Positions 28,686 to 41,818 of a stretch of DNA of 64,000 nucleotides are shown piece by piece; the stretch's first letter is position 1, and every line of letters begins with the position of its first letter. The notes beneath the pieces are model-generated. The model saw only the letters and a list, made by a program, of their open reading frames with translations. It did not search any database and had not been told where the DNA came from. This DNA comes from Carposina sasakii. Its lineage: Eukaryota; Arthropoda; Insecta; Lepidoptera; Carposinidae. A program made the translations under genes and the position numbers. The DNA lies in assembly GCA_014607495.2 (NCBI GenBank), contig CP053154.1:2666001-2730000 (forward strand), read 5' to 3'.

Positions 28686-31400
28686 AGTGTATAAGCATAG
28701 TAACTATTTGGTGAAATGCACTCTACGAACCGTTCAGTGCCAGTATTTTGAACTCAAGTGTAAAGTTTAAAATGTGGTTCACAAAGTCGGTATCATCTTT
28801 CGAGTTCCTTAGTAAAATATCATTTTAAAATAGGTTCATAATCATTAATTATTCATCTATTTACTTACCAACCATGTTGTTCCCATTACGGGTTGTAAAT
28901 AATTCTGTGCCATAATAATTCAAATGAAAATCAGTCTCATTAAATTTTATTTTTTGTTACTTCTATGTATAAATCTATTTAAAGAAAGGTTATTAATGTT
29001 TATTATTTAATTTAAAAGCTGACCATTTTATTTACATTCCCTATCAAAACCAGTTAAGGGAGAATTCAGAAACTAACCGCAATTAAACCGCTCAGTCTGT
29101 TTTTCCTTATCTACGAGTGCAACTATCTCATAATGAGGTGTACTGCAGGAACAGTTCATTGTTTGTGTACCTATTACATACTAGAACTTCTAGGCTTTTA
29201 GTCTAAATAATGGCCTAACTTTAACCACATAATGGCGAGACAAATGGTGCTTGTATTAATATTCATTAACGTCTAATTTAGTATGTAGTTTAGTAAGTTT
29301 ATAAACCGGTGCTAGCTCATTGAGTTGAACACGCTACCATGCTATAACTCGTGGATCAAATGCCTATGGCCTATGGTCATTATAGATATGATATAACCCG
29401 TGTTATTAAATAATTTATACATTGTTTAAGCTAAACATTGCCTATTTTGACATTCTACTCTAAAATATCATTTTTTAAAATAGTGTCTAACTACAGGCAC
29501 GGTTTTCATTTTATTACAACCACCTTAACGTACGAGTATTCGATTTTATAAATTATAATCAAGACTTTTCTTCAAAAAATGTCTGTACACTTCGAAGTAA
29601 GATCGTATCGACCGACGGCTTAAGTTTATATAAATAAAACCACTAACCAACCAACTAAGATAACTTCTGTATTTATAGAAAGTCCATAAGTAATATAAAA
29701 TGCAACGTTGAGTTAACGAAAGGCAAATAAATCAAGTTTTATAACGGAAAGCCCTAAAGAGAGAAAAATATGCAGCGAATTGGCCTGAACCGGTGAAAAT
29801 TAAATGGCAATTAGTGAAGTTTGACTTAATTGATCGCAGTTTGGAGATTAATAATTAATTATTTGCAGGTACGAGCTGAGTAGCTTCTGCTTTAATCGAC
29901 TATAACGAGGCTAAGTGAAATTTTATGTTGAGTAGGTATCCGCTAGGCAACTGCTGATATGCTGACTTCAGACCATGATTCTGAGGTGAAAAGCATAGAA
30001 AATTTTCACATGGAAGTTAAAAAATTTTACGACCTTTAAAATAAATTTACACTGGCACACCGGAAAAGTTATAAGTTTTAACAAATATTATCATGAATGT
30101 TTTTTTGAGCGCGTTAAAGTATTATATTGACTATTTAGTATTATGATAATATGATACTCGTATTACTAGATGGTCACTAAAAATGAAACTTTCGTGGTAA
30201 CGGTAAGTACACCATTCGTACATTTCATATGAACTAGATTATTTCCCAGCAAGCTACCGTAATTTATATTTATAGAGACGGCAATATTCAAGGTAAATAT
30301 AGCAATTCGATTCAGATTCTGTACGCCAGAGGTTTTATAAAATGAATGCACGTGCACTCAACGCACATACATATCTTTCGAAAACGGGTTTTGAAAATTT
30401 ATGGAGCTCTTTGATATTACTTCAATTTATTTTTCCTGGTGTGAAGAGCATTAGGTGCTGTTGTATATTGAACTTTTACATTTATATATTGAACGTAAAA
30501 TTTGGTTGATGTTTTTATTGGAAAATATAGTGTCACAGAAGGGATTTGTTAGCTTACAGAGAACCGCTTGCCAATTTTTTTTTACTCGAAAGCAAAATAT
30601 TTATTTTTCTAAATACTACAGGTATATAACACGAGATACACGTTAAAATGAAATGATGATGATGACGTGCAATGTAAATATGTTATACGTACATAAAATG
30701 TACCCTTTTACCATAATGTGTAAAGTTTTCCGGGACATAAGTAAGACGACAGAGTTGTATAAACGGCTTTGCACAGACGACTATACTTTTTAAGGCCAAT
30801 AAAAAAGAGCAGTATAACGTATGTGCAGCCCCGCGCGACGCCGACAGCTGTGGCAGTCGGTTCCTGCAAAAAAATTGGCCAATTCAGTTTGGCAGATTAA
30901 AAAAAACAGCTGCAGTGGGTTCTGCGAAAACTAGAAAAATTTAGATACATAAATATTTTGGTATATATTTCAATTTTAGTTTGTTGCAAAGTAAGGAAGA
31001 TAATATACAAATATTAAGAAACAAAGCTTTCGATAATTTTGTTGTCAATCTGCCTACTTATCCTGATGGTGCCACGGGTTTTGACAAATAAACAAAAAAT
31101 AAGCGATGATATTAACTAAAGAGTGTGCCCATAGGTAGTGAATTTCGAAATATGATATACTGCATGATGTGTTTTAATTGCTATTTTAACTCTTTTGATT
31201 AAGTTATCTAAACCGCCTATCTGAACGATAAAGCCATTTGCTGTCTCTGACTGTAAAATAATATTCTTTTTTCTCGGACGTAGGCTCCGAGGACGTAGGG
31301 TAACTATGGTAATGAACCGCTTAAATTAATAATCGCGAGCTAATTAGCTCTGATCCATATTTTAAAAAACCATATTCGATGTGGCTACTCTATGTACCTG
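28686..31400. other. AT-rich DNA, no gene seen
   Basis: No gene recognised. Around 29745-29900 there is unique sequence with homeodomain-type TAATTAATTA and TTAATTGATC sites, a weak enhancer candidate. Confidence 0.35.
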
Positions 31401-31515
31401 TCCAGGTCAGATAAACTTTTTGTATCTACTATACAGAAGAATCTATGGTTTATAGAACTTAGAATACATCCAAGTCAGATAAACTTGTGGTACCTACCTA
31501 TACAGAAGAATTTAG
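31401..31515. repeat. Imperfect tandem duplication
   Basis: CAGGTCAGATAAACTTTTTG...CTATACAGAAGAAT is repeated about 68 bp downstream as CAAGTCAGATAAACTTGTGG...CTATACAGAAGAAT. Two copies only. Confidence 0.7.
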
Positions 31516-31799
31516 AATGTTGAACCACGCTGAGTTCTGCATAGTCATTTAATTACAGACTCTGACGTTTAGTCGCTTACACCTGGATACAATATAAAAC
31601 TGGAAACGACAAACAACTAAAAGGCTTTTGACTTCACAGATCACTCTGACTTCAAGCTTACTGTAAAATCATGGTGTAGACCAAATAAAAAAAATCAACC
31701 TTTTACAATTTTTATTGTTTGGTATTATATTTAAACAATCATTTAAAAATTATGTGCTAATGTGGAGCTTTACTAGAATAATAAATTTGCTGAATCTTT

Positions 31800-31945
31800 T
31801 TCCGTGTATGTCGTAAGTAAGAGTCGAATATGGAACTCTTGAGTATTTTCTCGGTCGATGAGCTAGCAACATGTCACTAATCTTTTTCAACTGTCCTTGC
31901 TATGCTAAACATTGCTTTAAGCTCCTTCGTGATGCTCCAGTACCT
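31800..31945 (+). repeat. Dispersed repeat, copy 2 of 3
   Basis: Shares GTAAGAGTCGA, CAACATGTCACTAATC and the following CTGTCC...CTAAAC text with the copies at 8244 and 59850. Confidence 0.55.
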
Positions 31946-32545
31946 ATTGAATATCTACCCTATTTTTGGAATACCTACACCCTTATAACTTTGAAGTGAA
32001 AACAAAAATGGCTATTCCAGTAACTCATAATCCTAAAAAGTAACAGTCCAAGTGCTTTACTGGTTTGCTGCGTCGCTAACTTCTGACTTCTGTAGTGCCT
32101 GAATAGTTACAGTGTTCTATACATAGGTAAAGAAGATGGTATTACACACATTTGCTAGTAAGACCGCAATATAAAAATAAATGCATAAATCCCGCTGTAA
32201 TTATATTCATGCCAATTTTTTTCGTCAATGTGACGAGTAAATTTATCATACTATCATACTACATACTATTAATACGAGTACATTTTCTTAAGAAATAAAA
32301 AAGAACGTTCAGTCTACGATTAAGATTATTTCAAAGATTGAAATGTTAAAGGTGTACATAAACCGCTTAAAACAAGAAGTATTCTAGGTTTTTACCAGAC
32401 TGCGTCAGATGGAAGGTTATGTTTCTCAGGTGTACGAGTATGTACCTATGTATGTATATATATTTCTTTGGCATGCTATAAAGCCTAAACGGCTTATTGC
32501 ATTTGAGCTTTATAGGTATCATTAAGATTTTTTTAGTCGCGAGAG
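31946..32545. other. AT-rich DNA, no gene seen
   Basis: No gene or repeat recognised. Confidence 0.4.
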
Positions 32546-32605
32546 AAAAAAACCCGTCCTAGTGTCACACTAGGGCAATTTTTTGCGCAGTCGGGTTTTT
32601 TTTTT
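32546..32605. repeat. Nested inverted repeat
   Basis: Outer arms AAAAAAACCCG (32546-32556) and CGGGTTTTTTT (from 32592) enclose a perfect 17-base palindrome CCTAGTGTCACACTAGG (32558-32574). Confidence 0.75.
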
Positions 32606-34244
32606 GAAGGAAATAAGTTTATTACAAAATTGTTCCAACACTTATCTGGCTAAACCGAAATGCGACGTACCTAGGATGGGCCATTACTGTCCATCCATGC
32701 AATATTGACGGATAAGTGATCGATGAACTGAATGCATAGTAATTTTTTCCCCTAAATTTCATTGAAATATTCAGCTGAATCTTTGTTTCTTTACCTGAAT
32801 TTAATTCACATATTAAACAACCCTACTATCCCGCCTCGTCCAGGGAACAATTTATCGTTTAATAAAGCCTCATGTGCAGCCACTGACTGTTAGAAATGCA
32901 AAATGGAATACTTTAGTACGGACAGAAATGGCTTATATTAAAAATATCTATGACCATTCTGATACGTTCATTCGTACATAAGATTACTTTTTTTAAGGGC
33001 CGATTTTTCCAAAGGTCAGATAGGCTTTCTTAAGGATGAATTTGATGCTGCCTTTTCTAAAACCTAGCATACATCATATTATTGTTCAGAGAGACTATCT
33101 GACCACTGTTAAAATTGGCCCTATTATGATACTATTAGGTACTTTACTTGTATAAGTACTTTTAGTTCAATTGGCCTAAATTATGTAATTTTTTAAACTT
33201 ATCATTTTTTTTTATTGTCTACGTAAAACTAAAATTATGTAAATATTATTAAGTCTACATAGAAGATAAGGTCTCTAAAGTTAGAACTGATGAATGAAAA
33301 TTACATAGATGGGTCACTTATAAACCGAAACAGTCATCTATAACATGGGTGATTATCTAAGACGAAAATTCCTTTTTCTAAATAGCTAATAATAATTCTT
33401 TAATACAGAAATAAATAAAATAGGAGGTTGAATGCGCAAAATTTTGGACCGCATCTTGGCCGGCTGCTATTTTAATAAGTTCCCCACTCCTAGACGAAGT
33501 GGCCCCGAAATATCATCGCATGATTGCAGCCAAGCCTATTTGCATTCGCAGTGGCGTCGGCAACGTAATCAGCATTGCCGGTCGCCATGTTACATTATGG
33601 TAATTAGGCACCGTTAAATAGAGCTGGGGAATTTGAGACGTGAGCAGTGGCGACGGAAATTGTGAATATTTGACCTATTGCGCCAATATTTTGTTGGCAA
33701 AATCCTCGGTGAATTTTCGGCCAAGAAATATTGGGATACGCTCACATTTTCGCGAATAGATTTCAATTTCCGTTGCTTTAACAGCTGTCAATAATTAAAT
33801 GGCATGCTTGAGTAGACGGTTGGCGTTTCCTTGGTATCGATGGAAATACTTGATGAAATGTTTTCAAGCCAAAAAATGTCAGTATGGTTAGTGTCCGTGA
33901 ACTTAGCAGCTCATTTACCAGCAGCTCAAAAATATGTTATGCGTACGAATTTAGGTAGGTATGCTAATATAGTGTATTTTTTGTTGGAAATTCTGGAAAA
34001 TTTCCATTTTAATTATTATTTATACATATCTAATATTTACTAAAACTAATTTACACGACATTCTTCCACGACAGCAGCAGCACCCCCACACCTATATGAC
34101 TGACGCGTTATAAGTATGACGAATCTAAGCGCAGCCTTTCATCTTAGAGAATGTGCTCTTTGTATAACATAAGCAAGGAAGGATTTCCCAAAATTCCCAC
34201 TGAAATTATGAAGTTTATATTATATTATGTGTACAATGAAAAAT
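32606..34244. other. Gene-free stretch with a candidate regulatory block
   Basis: About 33440-33790 is unique, balanced in composition and without repeat signatures (GGCCGGCTGCTATTTTAATA, GCGTCGGCAACGTAATCAGC). It carries a 61-codon frame without known motifs. It may be a conserved non-coding element. The rest is AT-rich. Confidence 0.35.
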
Positions 34245-34285
34245 AAGAATAATTTTATGCGGAAGAAGTCGTAGTCATCTACTAG
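34245..34285 (+). mobile_element. Helitron 3'-end scrap
   Basis: TGCGGAAGAAGTCGTAGTCA...CTAG resembles the terminal block at 4341-4564 with substitutions. Only the end is recognisable. Confidence 0.5.
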
Positions 34286-34667
34286 TCATAAATATTTACA
34301 TGCGTAGTTATGTTTCCAAAATGGGATACAGGTTCACCAAGAAAAACCTTACAGCCACGTTTTAGCGTAGTAAGATAATACAATATTCATAAAATTAACT
34401 ACAAACAAAGCAAATTCAACCCTCTCTCACAATTTATCAAGCATTCCAAAGTTATGGAATGATCGATGAAATCGTTCTAACTTTCCAACTTCGGATCGTG
34501 AATCTTTGCTCTGAGCGAAAAATTAACAATGATAAATGAACATTCTAGACGAAGGGTATTAAATTAATAAGTACTTACAATATTGAGAACAAAATATCCA
34601 ATTAATTTTGGTAATGTAAAGGTCACTGAATTACCTATTATATCCTCCTATTATATTACCGTGTGAT
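34286..34667. other. AT-rich DNA, no gene seen
   Basis: Nothing recognised. Confidence 0.4.
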
Positions 34668-34790
34668 GTCGGCAGGGTAAAATAGCACCACCCCATGTTT
34701 GCCTGTAGGTATTGTAGAAGGCGATTAAAGGTTTCCAGGAGGTGGCCTGCAGCGCTTCACGTGCTCACAACATAGTCTATTTTAAGAATC
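34668..34790 (-). mobile_element. LINE 3'-region fragment
   Basis: GTCGGCAGGGTAAAATAGCA, then AGGCGATTAAAGGTTTCCAG matches the opposite strand of 54960-55070. It is the inner part of the same LINE tail. Confidence 0.55.
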
Positions 34791-35867
34791 ACATGTATAT
34801 TAAATTGAACAAATAGTAGTACAAATTGTAGGTTTCGTGGAACGAAGATAAATGAAGATAAAACTGACACTTTCTCTTTATCGGCGGCTCCGTCATCAGA
34901 TCTTCGTTTGCGTCCTTTTATGTGCTAATGTTGAAATCGGTTCATAATTGAAAGAGTTCTAGGGTAAAATAATCGATTAAAAGGTGCGTCGCAAAAAAGC
35001 AACATATGGTTTTTAATAATTCCCAGGTCACAATAGATAATATTTACATAACAATTATAATCTTGTTAGCAATCAAATGCTAAACATATTATCTGATATT
35101 ATTTCAGTGCAGTTGAACATACAATATTGGTACAATAATTTCCTGTTATTGGTAACACAAACAAGCAGCTTAGCTTGAATCATTAGAGAATATGTAGGTA
35201 TGATCCAGCCCAAAAGTTATGATCTCAAAAATAATAAAACGATATAGTAAATTGGATAAAAAATCTTTTTACAGGGATGCAAAATAAATATCGCTTTTTC
35301 TTTCGTAAATAAATAAGAGGCAATTTTATTTTTATCTACCTAAAGAGAGCTATCTTCAGAATTCTTTTTATATTAGTAAATGGACATTCAATTTCGAAAG
35401 AACGAAAACTTTTCACAAAGATCTTTTAAGACAGTCGAAAAACAAAAACCTGTCCCGATATTCAGTTCCTTTACATATCTCAATTCTTCTTTTATTGTCC
35501 TAAAAAGCACGAAACCGTGAACAATTTGAGATTGCGCCTATATTCTCGAAGAAAGCAGTACTGAGTGGACTTTCCAATTTTGCCGAGTGCCAGGAATTTG
35601 TGTTGGGAAAATATTCGTACTGTTTTCTTTTCATTCTGAAAAGAGCATTCCGGGGAACAGACGTACCGGCTGTACATCTAAAGTATTTGTTGAGGTTACC
35701 GAAATTCCTGAAGCATTGTTTTAAGTTACTTTATCTTAAATCCGTAATGAAAATGATTTTTTTTTTTTATATTGCGTTATAATATTTTTTATATAATCAG
35801 TTTTGATGGAATAGAGTTTTTGTTAATTATAGGTATAGTACTTATATTGGTATTAGGTATATACTTG
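34791..35867. other. AT-rich DNA, no gene seen
   Basis: No gene or repeat recognised. Confidence 0.4.
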
Positions 35868-35919
35868 TGGCAAGCTCTGGGGTAGGCATACGTCCAGCAG
35901 TGGAATGCAATAGGCTGAT
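35868..35919 (+). mobile_element. LINE 3'-end scrap
   Basis: CTCTGGGGTAGGCATACGTC then CAGCAGTGGAATGCAATAGG is the reverse of the 16203 text. It runs directly into the SINE tail that follows. Confidence 0.55.
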
Positions 35920-36112
35920 AAATAAATAAATATTCACACAAATTAACTTAGTCCCACATTAAGATACCTAAGGTCTTATGTCGTGGGTAACAAGCAACGG
36001 TATACTACATAGATAAGTATAGAAATATTCATGACCCGGAAACAAACATCGATGTTCATCGTATCAATGTTTGCATCAACCGGGATTCGAATCTAGACAT
36101 ATTATGGCGCAG
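35920..36112 (-). mobile_element. SINE (family C)
   Basis: Tail (TAAA)n at the left, body as in 8446 and 19022, and an uninterrupted CCGGGATTCGAATCT B-box region near 36078. The head is partly eroded. This copy shows what the split copy at 19022/23070 looked like before its two insertions. Confidence 0.72.
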
Positions 36113-36859
36113 GCTGATGATGATGATAGATATAGTTATCGTATGGCAATAGAAATATAGATTATGTTCTTATATATTATATAATAGGGAACTAATTTTA
36201 GTAAAATATTAGGTAATAAATTTAATTAAAATATAAAGAAGATGACTGAATAAGCCGATTATGTACCTATAATATAAACCTTTTGATGCTTGTTTACAGT
36301 GGTCCAACTGATTGACAAAATATCGTTATAAAATATTGATATCTTAGAAACGTCGCAAAAACTCTTCAGAAAAAATCTAAACTTTACCAAGATCAATTTA
36401 AAACTAACTCCTTGTTTGTGTTAGCCCCACAACCTTTACAATGTATTAAAAATGTTAGCCGTTTTGCTGAAACAAAATACGACATGAAACGAGCAAACAC
36501 TACTCTTATCTTACGTCAAGGGATTTTAAAGAAAAATCTGCGACTCGAAGACGACTGTAAAGGGAGATTGCCCCCGATTAAGCAAGCGGTGCAAAAACAA
36601 GGCAAGTCTGTCTTAGATTGTGATGCTTGGGTTCTACTACCTATTATATACAAACATAAATATATAAAATCACACCTCTTTCCCAGTAGACAAAGATCTT
36701 CATTTACCATAGTCCTGGTCCTGACACACCTCGTTCGCTTCATCTACGCTCATCGGTTTAGGCTACTCAACTGTACAAAAAAATATTTTAGCGCCTAAGT
36801 AAGACTCAATAAGCGAAATGAAAATGGTTGTGTAAACACACTAATACCAAGTCTCTTTC
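36113..36859. other. AT-rich DNA with an unexplained open frame
   Basis: A 128-codon frame on the plus strand (36412-36798) has no recognisable motif, and an overlapping 75-codon frame lies on the minus strand. I cannot call it a gene. Otherwise AT-rich DNA. Confidence 0.3.
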
Positions 36860-37030
36860 GTTTTGGTGACTATTATATAGGTAGGGAAGTATGTCTCTGA
36901 TATATCGGTATAAAAAGTAGCCTAAATCCTTTCTCAGAATTAGACTAACTTTATACCAAATTTCATTGAAATAGGTTCAGTCGTTTTGGTGTGAAAGCAC
37001 GACAGACAAAGTTACTTTCACATTTATGCC
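36860..37030 (+). mobile_element. Transposon remnant
   Basis: TATACCAAATTTCATTGAAATAGG then TTCAGTCGTTTTGGTGTGAA is typical of Helitron-like dispersed repeats in insects. Ends not defined. Confidence 0.35.
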
Positions 37031-38789
37031 AAAGATAAAAAAAAAACCATAATACTTGTGTATCTAAAATAAGGTAGCTATTAGGAAAATAGTTACTTCA
37101 GGGTACAATAAAGAACCGTAGTAGGATCCAAAAACGCGTTGCGGATCCCTAAAAAGTTGCACGACAAGTGTACAATCTGAATGAGTGCGTCTTGCATGTT
37201 TGCCCGATGCTCGACGACTACGCACACTCCATTTTTAGATGATATGAAACAGTTTTCAGTCGCTGAAAGCCTTTTCGAAAGATCTGCTGAGGTTTTTTTT
37301 CTGAATGCGGGGGATTGAATAACCAAGAGAGCTTTTGATTCACCTCTCAAAGTATGTAACCTCTTGTATTTGTTTACTTGGGCTATTCATATATGCCAGT
37401 CAAAATCATTTATATTTATTTTCATGGTACCACATTACGTATAGTTTTCTGAGCAAATATACTCTTACAGGACTCAGAAAAGTAAATAACATACTTTCAA
37501 AATCCATATCTTCAAATTAGTAATAGATAAAATAAGGCTAGTAATAAGGTTTTCTAGGAAATTTAATAAAAGGCAACATATTTTCAAAGAATTTCACAAG
37601 AAAAACGCAGAAAATAAAAGTAGTGTACCGCAAAGCACCATCCGTCATGTCTCAGATGCTTCGTAACATAAACTTGGCGAAACTATAGTCCCCTTTTAAC
37701 GCGGTTTGGATGCAAAGTGGAACTTTTTTGTACATATTTTAACACAAGAATATAAATTTCAACAGCCAGTTCTTGGTAAAATTTTACTGTTAAGTCTGTT
37801 CCCAGAAGTTTCAAGCTGGATTTGGTTGTTACTTGTTACTGGCTAAGTATACCTTAAATTTTCCAAATGTTCTTCTGGTTTAGGAACCTGTGACGTTGTA
37901 CTACTTGTATTAAAGGTATTGTATGATATTACACTGGAAATGATATTAGGGGTTCTTCTTCTGACCTGTGCCGAGTCCAGCACAAAGACCATACACTTTA
38001 TACACAGGTTTCACTAGCACGAAGTCCAGGAGGAGAGAGATGCCTCGGTATATGAGTTAAACGGTTTTTGAGATTGTTCTATTGCGTACGCGACGGCGGT
38101 TGGATTGCAACAGACAGCCCGATGTATGAAATCGGGCCCTACCAACCGAATGGCACGGGTTGATCGGAATCCAGTTTGTCGTGAACCCAGTAAAAGAATT
38201 TAAAACTACTCGGAACGTATATTTCCAGATTGCGTTACCTTATTCTAAATTGAAATTAAAATCTGTTCCGGTACGGAACAGGTAGACTTTACTTTTTCGC
38301 TATATTTTCGACTCATTTGATTGGTAGTCCCATTTGTGTAAATGGGTTCCAGTAATCTTAGGATCCAAAGTCGACCTCGCCTGCCCGTGGTGCACCCCGC
38401 TATTTAACAGACGAGGCTCTGACGCTAAAAGCTTCATATGTACTTATTTAGAATGACTCGGTAACATTTCCTATTGTGTTACCAGTAGCTAAATTATTGT
38501 ATTTGTGCCCAAAAAGCGGCGGTATGCTCAGCCCTTACCACTTGGGACTTGATAGGCTAACTGGTAAAACGTGGGTGTGTAAATCGCACAGTTCTGCCCA
38601 ACCTTTTTGGGGGATAATATGTATGTATGTATTTCGATAACTTCCAGTACACAGAAGTGTAAAATCATTGGACGTTTATTACGAGTGGAATGAAAAGAGA
38701 ATTGTTGACTTTTATGCCATTAAAGCCTGCAAAGTTGAGATATAACACGAACGGTGAACTAATTCATGATGTATTACTTACAACATTAA
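37031..38789. other. Gene-free stretch
   Basis: No gene recognised. About 37960-38190 is GC-richer and unique here. About 38515-38620 (CTTACCACTTGGGACTTGAT) has the look of an old dispersed repeat. Confidence 0.35.
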
Positions 38790-38925
38790 GGCAAGGGATA
38801 GATTAAAAAAGAAAGCAATATTTGTATAATAATGTTGCCGACACGCCTAGGACACTTTTGTTGTTCTGAGATGTTAAAAAACAATTCGTTGTTCGGCAAG
38901 GGATAGATTAAAAAAGAAAGCAATA
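38790..38925. repeat. Local 31-bp direct repeat
   Basis: GGCAAGGGATAGATTAAAAA plus 11 more bases occurs identically at 38790-38820 and 38895-38925. A nearby AAAAAACAATTCGTT is also duplicated (about 38876 and 38954), so a small serial duplication happened here. Confidence 0.85.
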
Positions 38926-39351
38926 ATAATATTTGACGACATTTTTTTTTGTAAAAAACAATTCGTTTTCGAATTTATTCTCTTATTAATTTTTTTCACT
39001 TTATACCTACCTATACATACTTTATCTGTAAACGAAAAAAAACTTGACTTACCAAAAAGACGTATTGGACATTCATTGGACACAAACAGAAAGATGATAT
39101 AGGTATGTGTAGGTATAGTCAGTCATCTGGACCAAAATGGAAGTGATAATCTTCACTTCACTCTCGAATAATCCTGAGTAAATTCTATCATGGAAAGGAG
39201 ATAACTGTCCAAAGATTTCGACTAAGTGACATATATTTTCTCTCCAATAGAAAACCGTGGATATGTCACGAATACCAACGTAAATGTGAAACGACATGTC
39301 ACCCACGCCAACAACTACCTCCCTGCCTGAATCCCTGTTCCCATGAACTAT
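38926..39351. other. AT-rich DNA, no gene seen
   Basis: A 93-codon frame on the minus strand (39073-39354) has no recognisable motif. Confidence 0.35.
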
Positions 39352-39475
39352 CATCTTGCGGTCTTCAAGTCGAGAGTGGACCGGTTTCTTTTAGGCAAAC
39401 GCGCTCTATCTTAGACTGCAACGGTGCTTACCATCAGGCGCGTTGTGGTCCAGCGTAAGCCTTTTGATTATTAAA
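39352..39475 (+). mobile_element. Dispersed repeat fragment
   Basis: CTTCAAGTCGAGAGTGGACC then GCTTACCATCAGGCG and GTGGTCCAGCGTAAGCC has the style of a lepidopteran LINE 3' end; there is no second copy in this window to confirm it. Confidence 0.35.
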
Positions 39476-41525
39476 AAAAAAAACTTCGGGAATGACCATT
39501 AATTTTAAATAATAAATAAGGTAAGAACAATGACTATCAAAGTAAGTAAAAATAAGTATGTAAGTAAAAAAGATATATTGCTGAATGGTATTTCACAAAC
39601 CACACGATGATTATTATTAGTACGAGTAATTCAGAAGTAGCGATGTTAAATGACAAATGAAGTGCCCGTATGACGAGTAGACCAATTACCGTTATCGCGC
39701 TGGCAAATCGAATCGGTTGGATAAACTGAACAAGATCATATGCTGGAAACTCAATCAGCGGATTGAAACCAATCGGAAATACCCCAGATTATGTACTGGC
39801 GTTTATTTTATTTGAACGTCAGATGGGATTCAGTCAGTGTATTGATGAACCAATTGCTATTTGAAGTTTTATCCGTATACGACTCGTATTTATCAATTAG
39901 CTCTATAGTGGCGTATGATGAAGATACAGAAAAACTGTTAATAGTTGATAAGTAATTAAGTCTTTAAATTGCTAAGAAACGTATTCTTCTCAGTAGTAAG
40001 TACTAGTTTTAATTGTTAATTTTTTTTTCTTTTAAGTGTTAATAAGCTTTTCATCACCTGAAACACAGGCTCTGCCTAGTTCAGGAATCTTATTATTATA
40101 TACCTATCCATAGCGTAAGATATTTAAATGTATATTATTATTATTGTATCTCTTCCGAAATTCACGGGACTACAGAGTCCCAGTCCTTTGAGAGGCGTGC
40201 ATCGGGCTGTAGCCAAGATGTGGAGTCCCTTTTAAGAGAGCATTAATATGGTATGGGATACACATGGCTGATACTATCACCAAGCGCACAGTATGATACA
40301 CCCGGTTATTATTATTACGAGTATGATGCTGATATGCCAATCTATTAAAGTGGATTTGTTTCCGAAATGGGTTAGCCAGAGGATCATAAAAGAATATCCC
40401 ATAGCCGGGTTTTACATTGCGAGGACATATAAATGATCACACATTGCTAGCTTCTCGCCTGAGAATCCCCGAGTTTCTTAGTCGTTTCTATAGCACACAA
40501 TGACAATTTATGATGTGATATATAAGTTTGCACATTACCTTGATTGAACATAAGTTACAAGGCATTTTTCTTACATGTTAAATGTATAAGAGAACTTTGT
40601 TCACTTGTGTTAATTCTTGTTCAAATATGAAATATATATTTATTAACATTCCTGATAACATTTTTTGTCAATTTTATGCTAAAGAAGATTACAGAACGAA
40701 AAACACATAAGAGTAGTTAATAGTGTCAAAAATAAAGATATGTTTAGATTTTATTTTGTAAACTGTACGTTAGGCTTACTTCACTTATATCAAACAAAGT
40801 TTTAACGTACAGCTAGCAATTTAAATTATATTGCCAGTATGTAAGTACATAACACAAAGTTGCTCTATTTAGTCCCCATTCAGATTATAACAATGTGCTT
40901 ACGGAATATCGATCACCCAAGCACAATATACTGTCTATCGTCTATCGAACAAGCCACAATGTCCCTTACTCGGGCAATACCGTCGATAGTATAAATCAAG
41001 ATAGCACTTAACTAATCGAACGGGCGACTGAATTATTTCGCATGATCAACTGCTGCTTTGTAAATTGTTTCTGCATGCTACGTTCGACGACGTTGGGTAA
41101 AATTGGCCACGGATATAGAAAAGTTTGATCGTAGGATTTCTGATATAGGTACGTAGTCATTACTATTTAGCATTGTGAATATTTAATTTCAAAGACAATC
41201 AGAGCCGTGTAAATGAGGTAAGATCCTACTCATCCGCCATTGCCTGCTTCAAATAACTCGCAACACTCCATCGCTTTGCTCCACTTACTCGCTATAGCTT
41301 AAGGACGTGAGATATCGTGATAGTTTGACACCTCTATGCTCATAATAACTAATGCCGTCCTGTCCTACGTATCTAGTATAAAAATATTTTCATGACATTT
41401 CAGAGACCTTGCTTGTATCTGAAACCAATAACTGATGCTTGTTAAAGAAAATACCATGGGATTTGAGACCAGTTCCCAGCATATCCCCAACGAATAAATA
41501 AAGATTCTTATGTACGAGTAAGTGA
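39476..41525. other. Gene-free stretch
   Basis: AT-rich. About 40136-40310, bordered by TTATTATTATT tracts, looks like an inserted repeat (GTGCATCGGGCTGTAGCCAA). About 39690-39790 is unique and GC-richer. No gene recognised. Confidence 0.35.
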
Positions 41526-41818
41526 TTATCAGAGGTCGGAATTAGGTAGAGTCATTTATGTACTTGCACTGATTTCATACAGCGAAAGAAGAAAGTGTAT
41601 ATGCCTCAAATTCCGGTATTAATTTTAAAGAGCAGAAATTTTATGTTAATTATCTTTGTTTTATTTGTCTATCTCTGAGGGTTTTATTATTATTTATTTG
41701 TAATATTGTTGGCCACACGGGATTGTCCATTAGAAATCCTGGGAAGGTCCATATTAATATCAACATTTCGATGCAAGTACATAAATGACTCTACCTAATT
41801 CCGACCTCTGCTGATAAT
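41526..41818. mobile_element. Foldback element with about 45-bp arms
   Basis: ATTATCAGAGGTCGGAATTA through TTATGTACTTGCA (41526-41568) is the reverse complement of 41772-41818 apart from a 3-base insertion (CAG) near the outer end. The 200-bp centre is AT-rich and non-coding. No target duplication is obvious. Confidence 0.85.

Noticed and set aside
36412..36798. 128-codon plus-strand frame in AT-rich DNA
   Set aside because: No motif, no plausible splice or start context, and an overlapping antisense frame. It is long for chance here, so a protein search would settle it, but I cannot support a gene.
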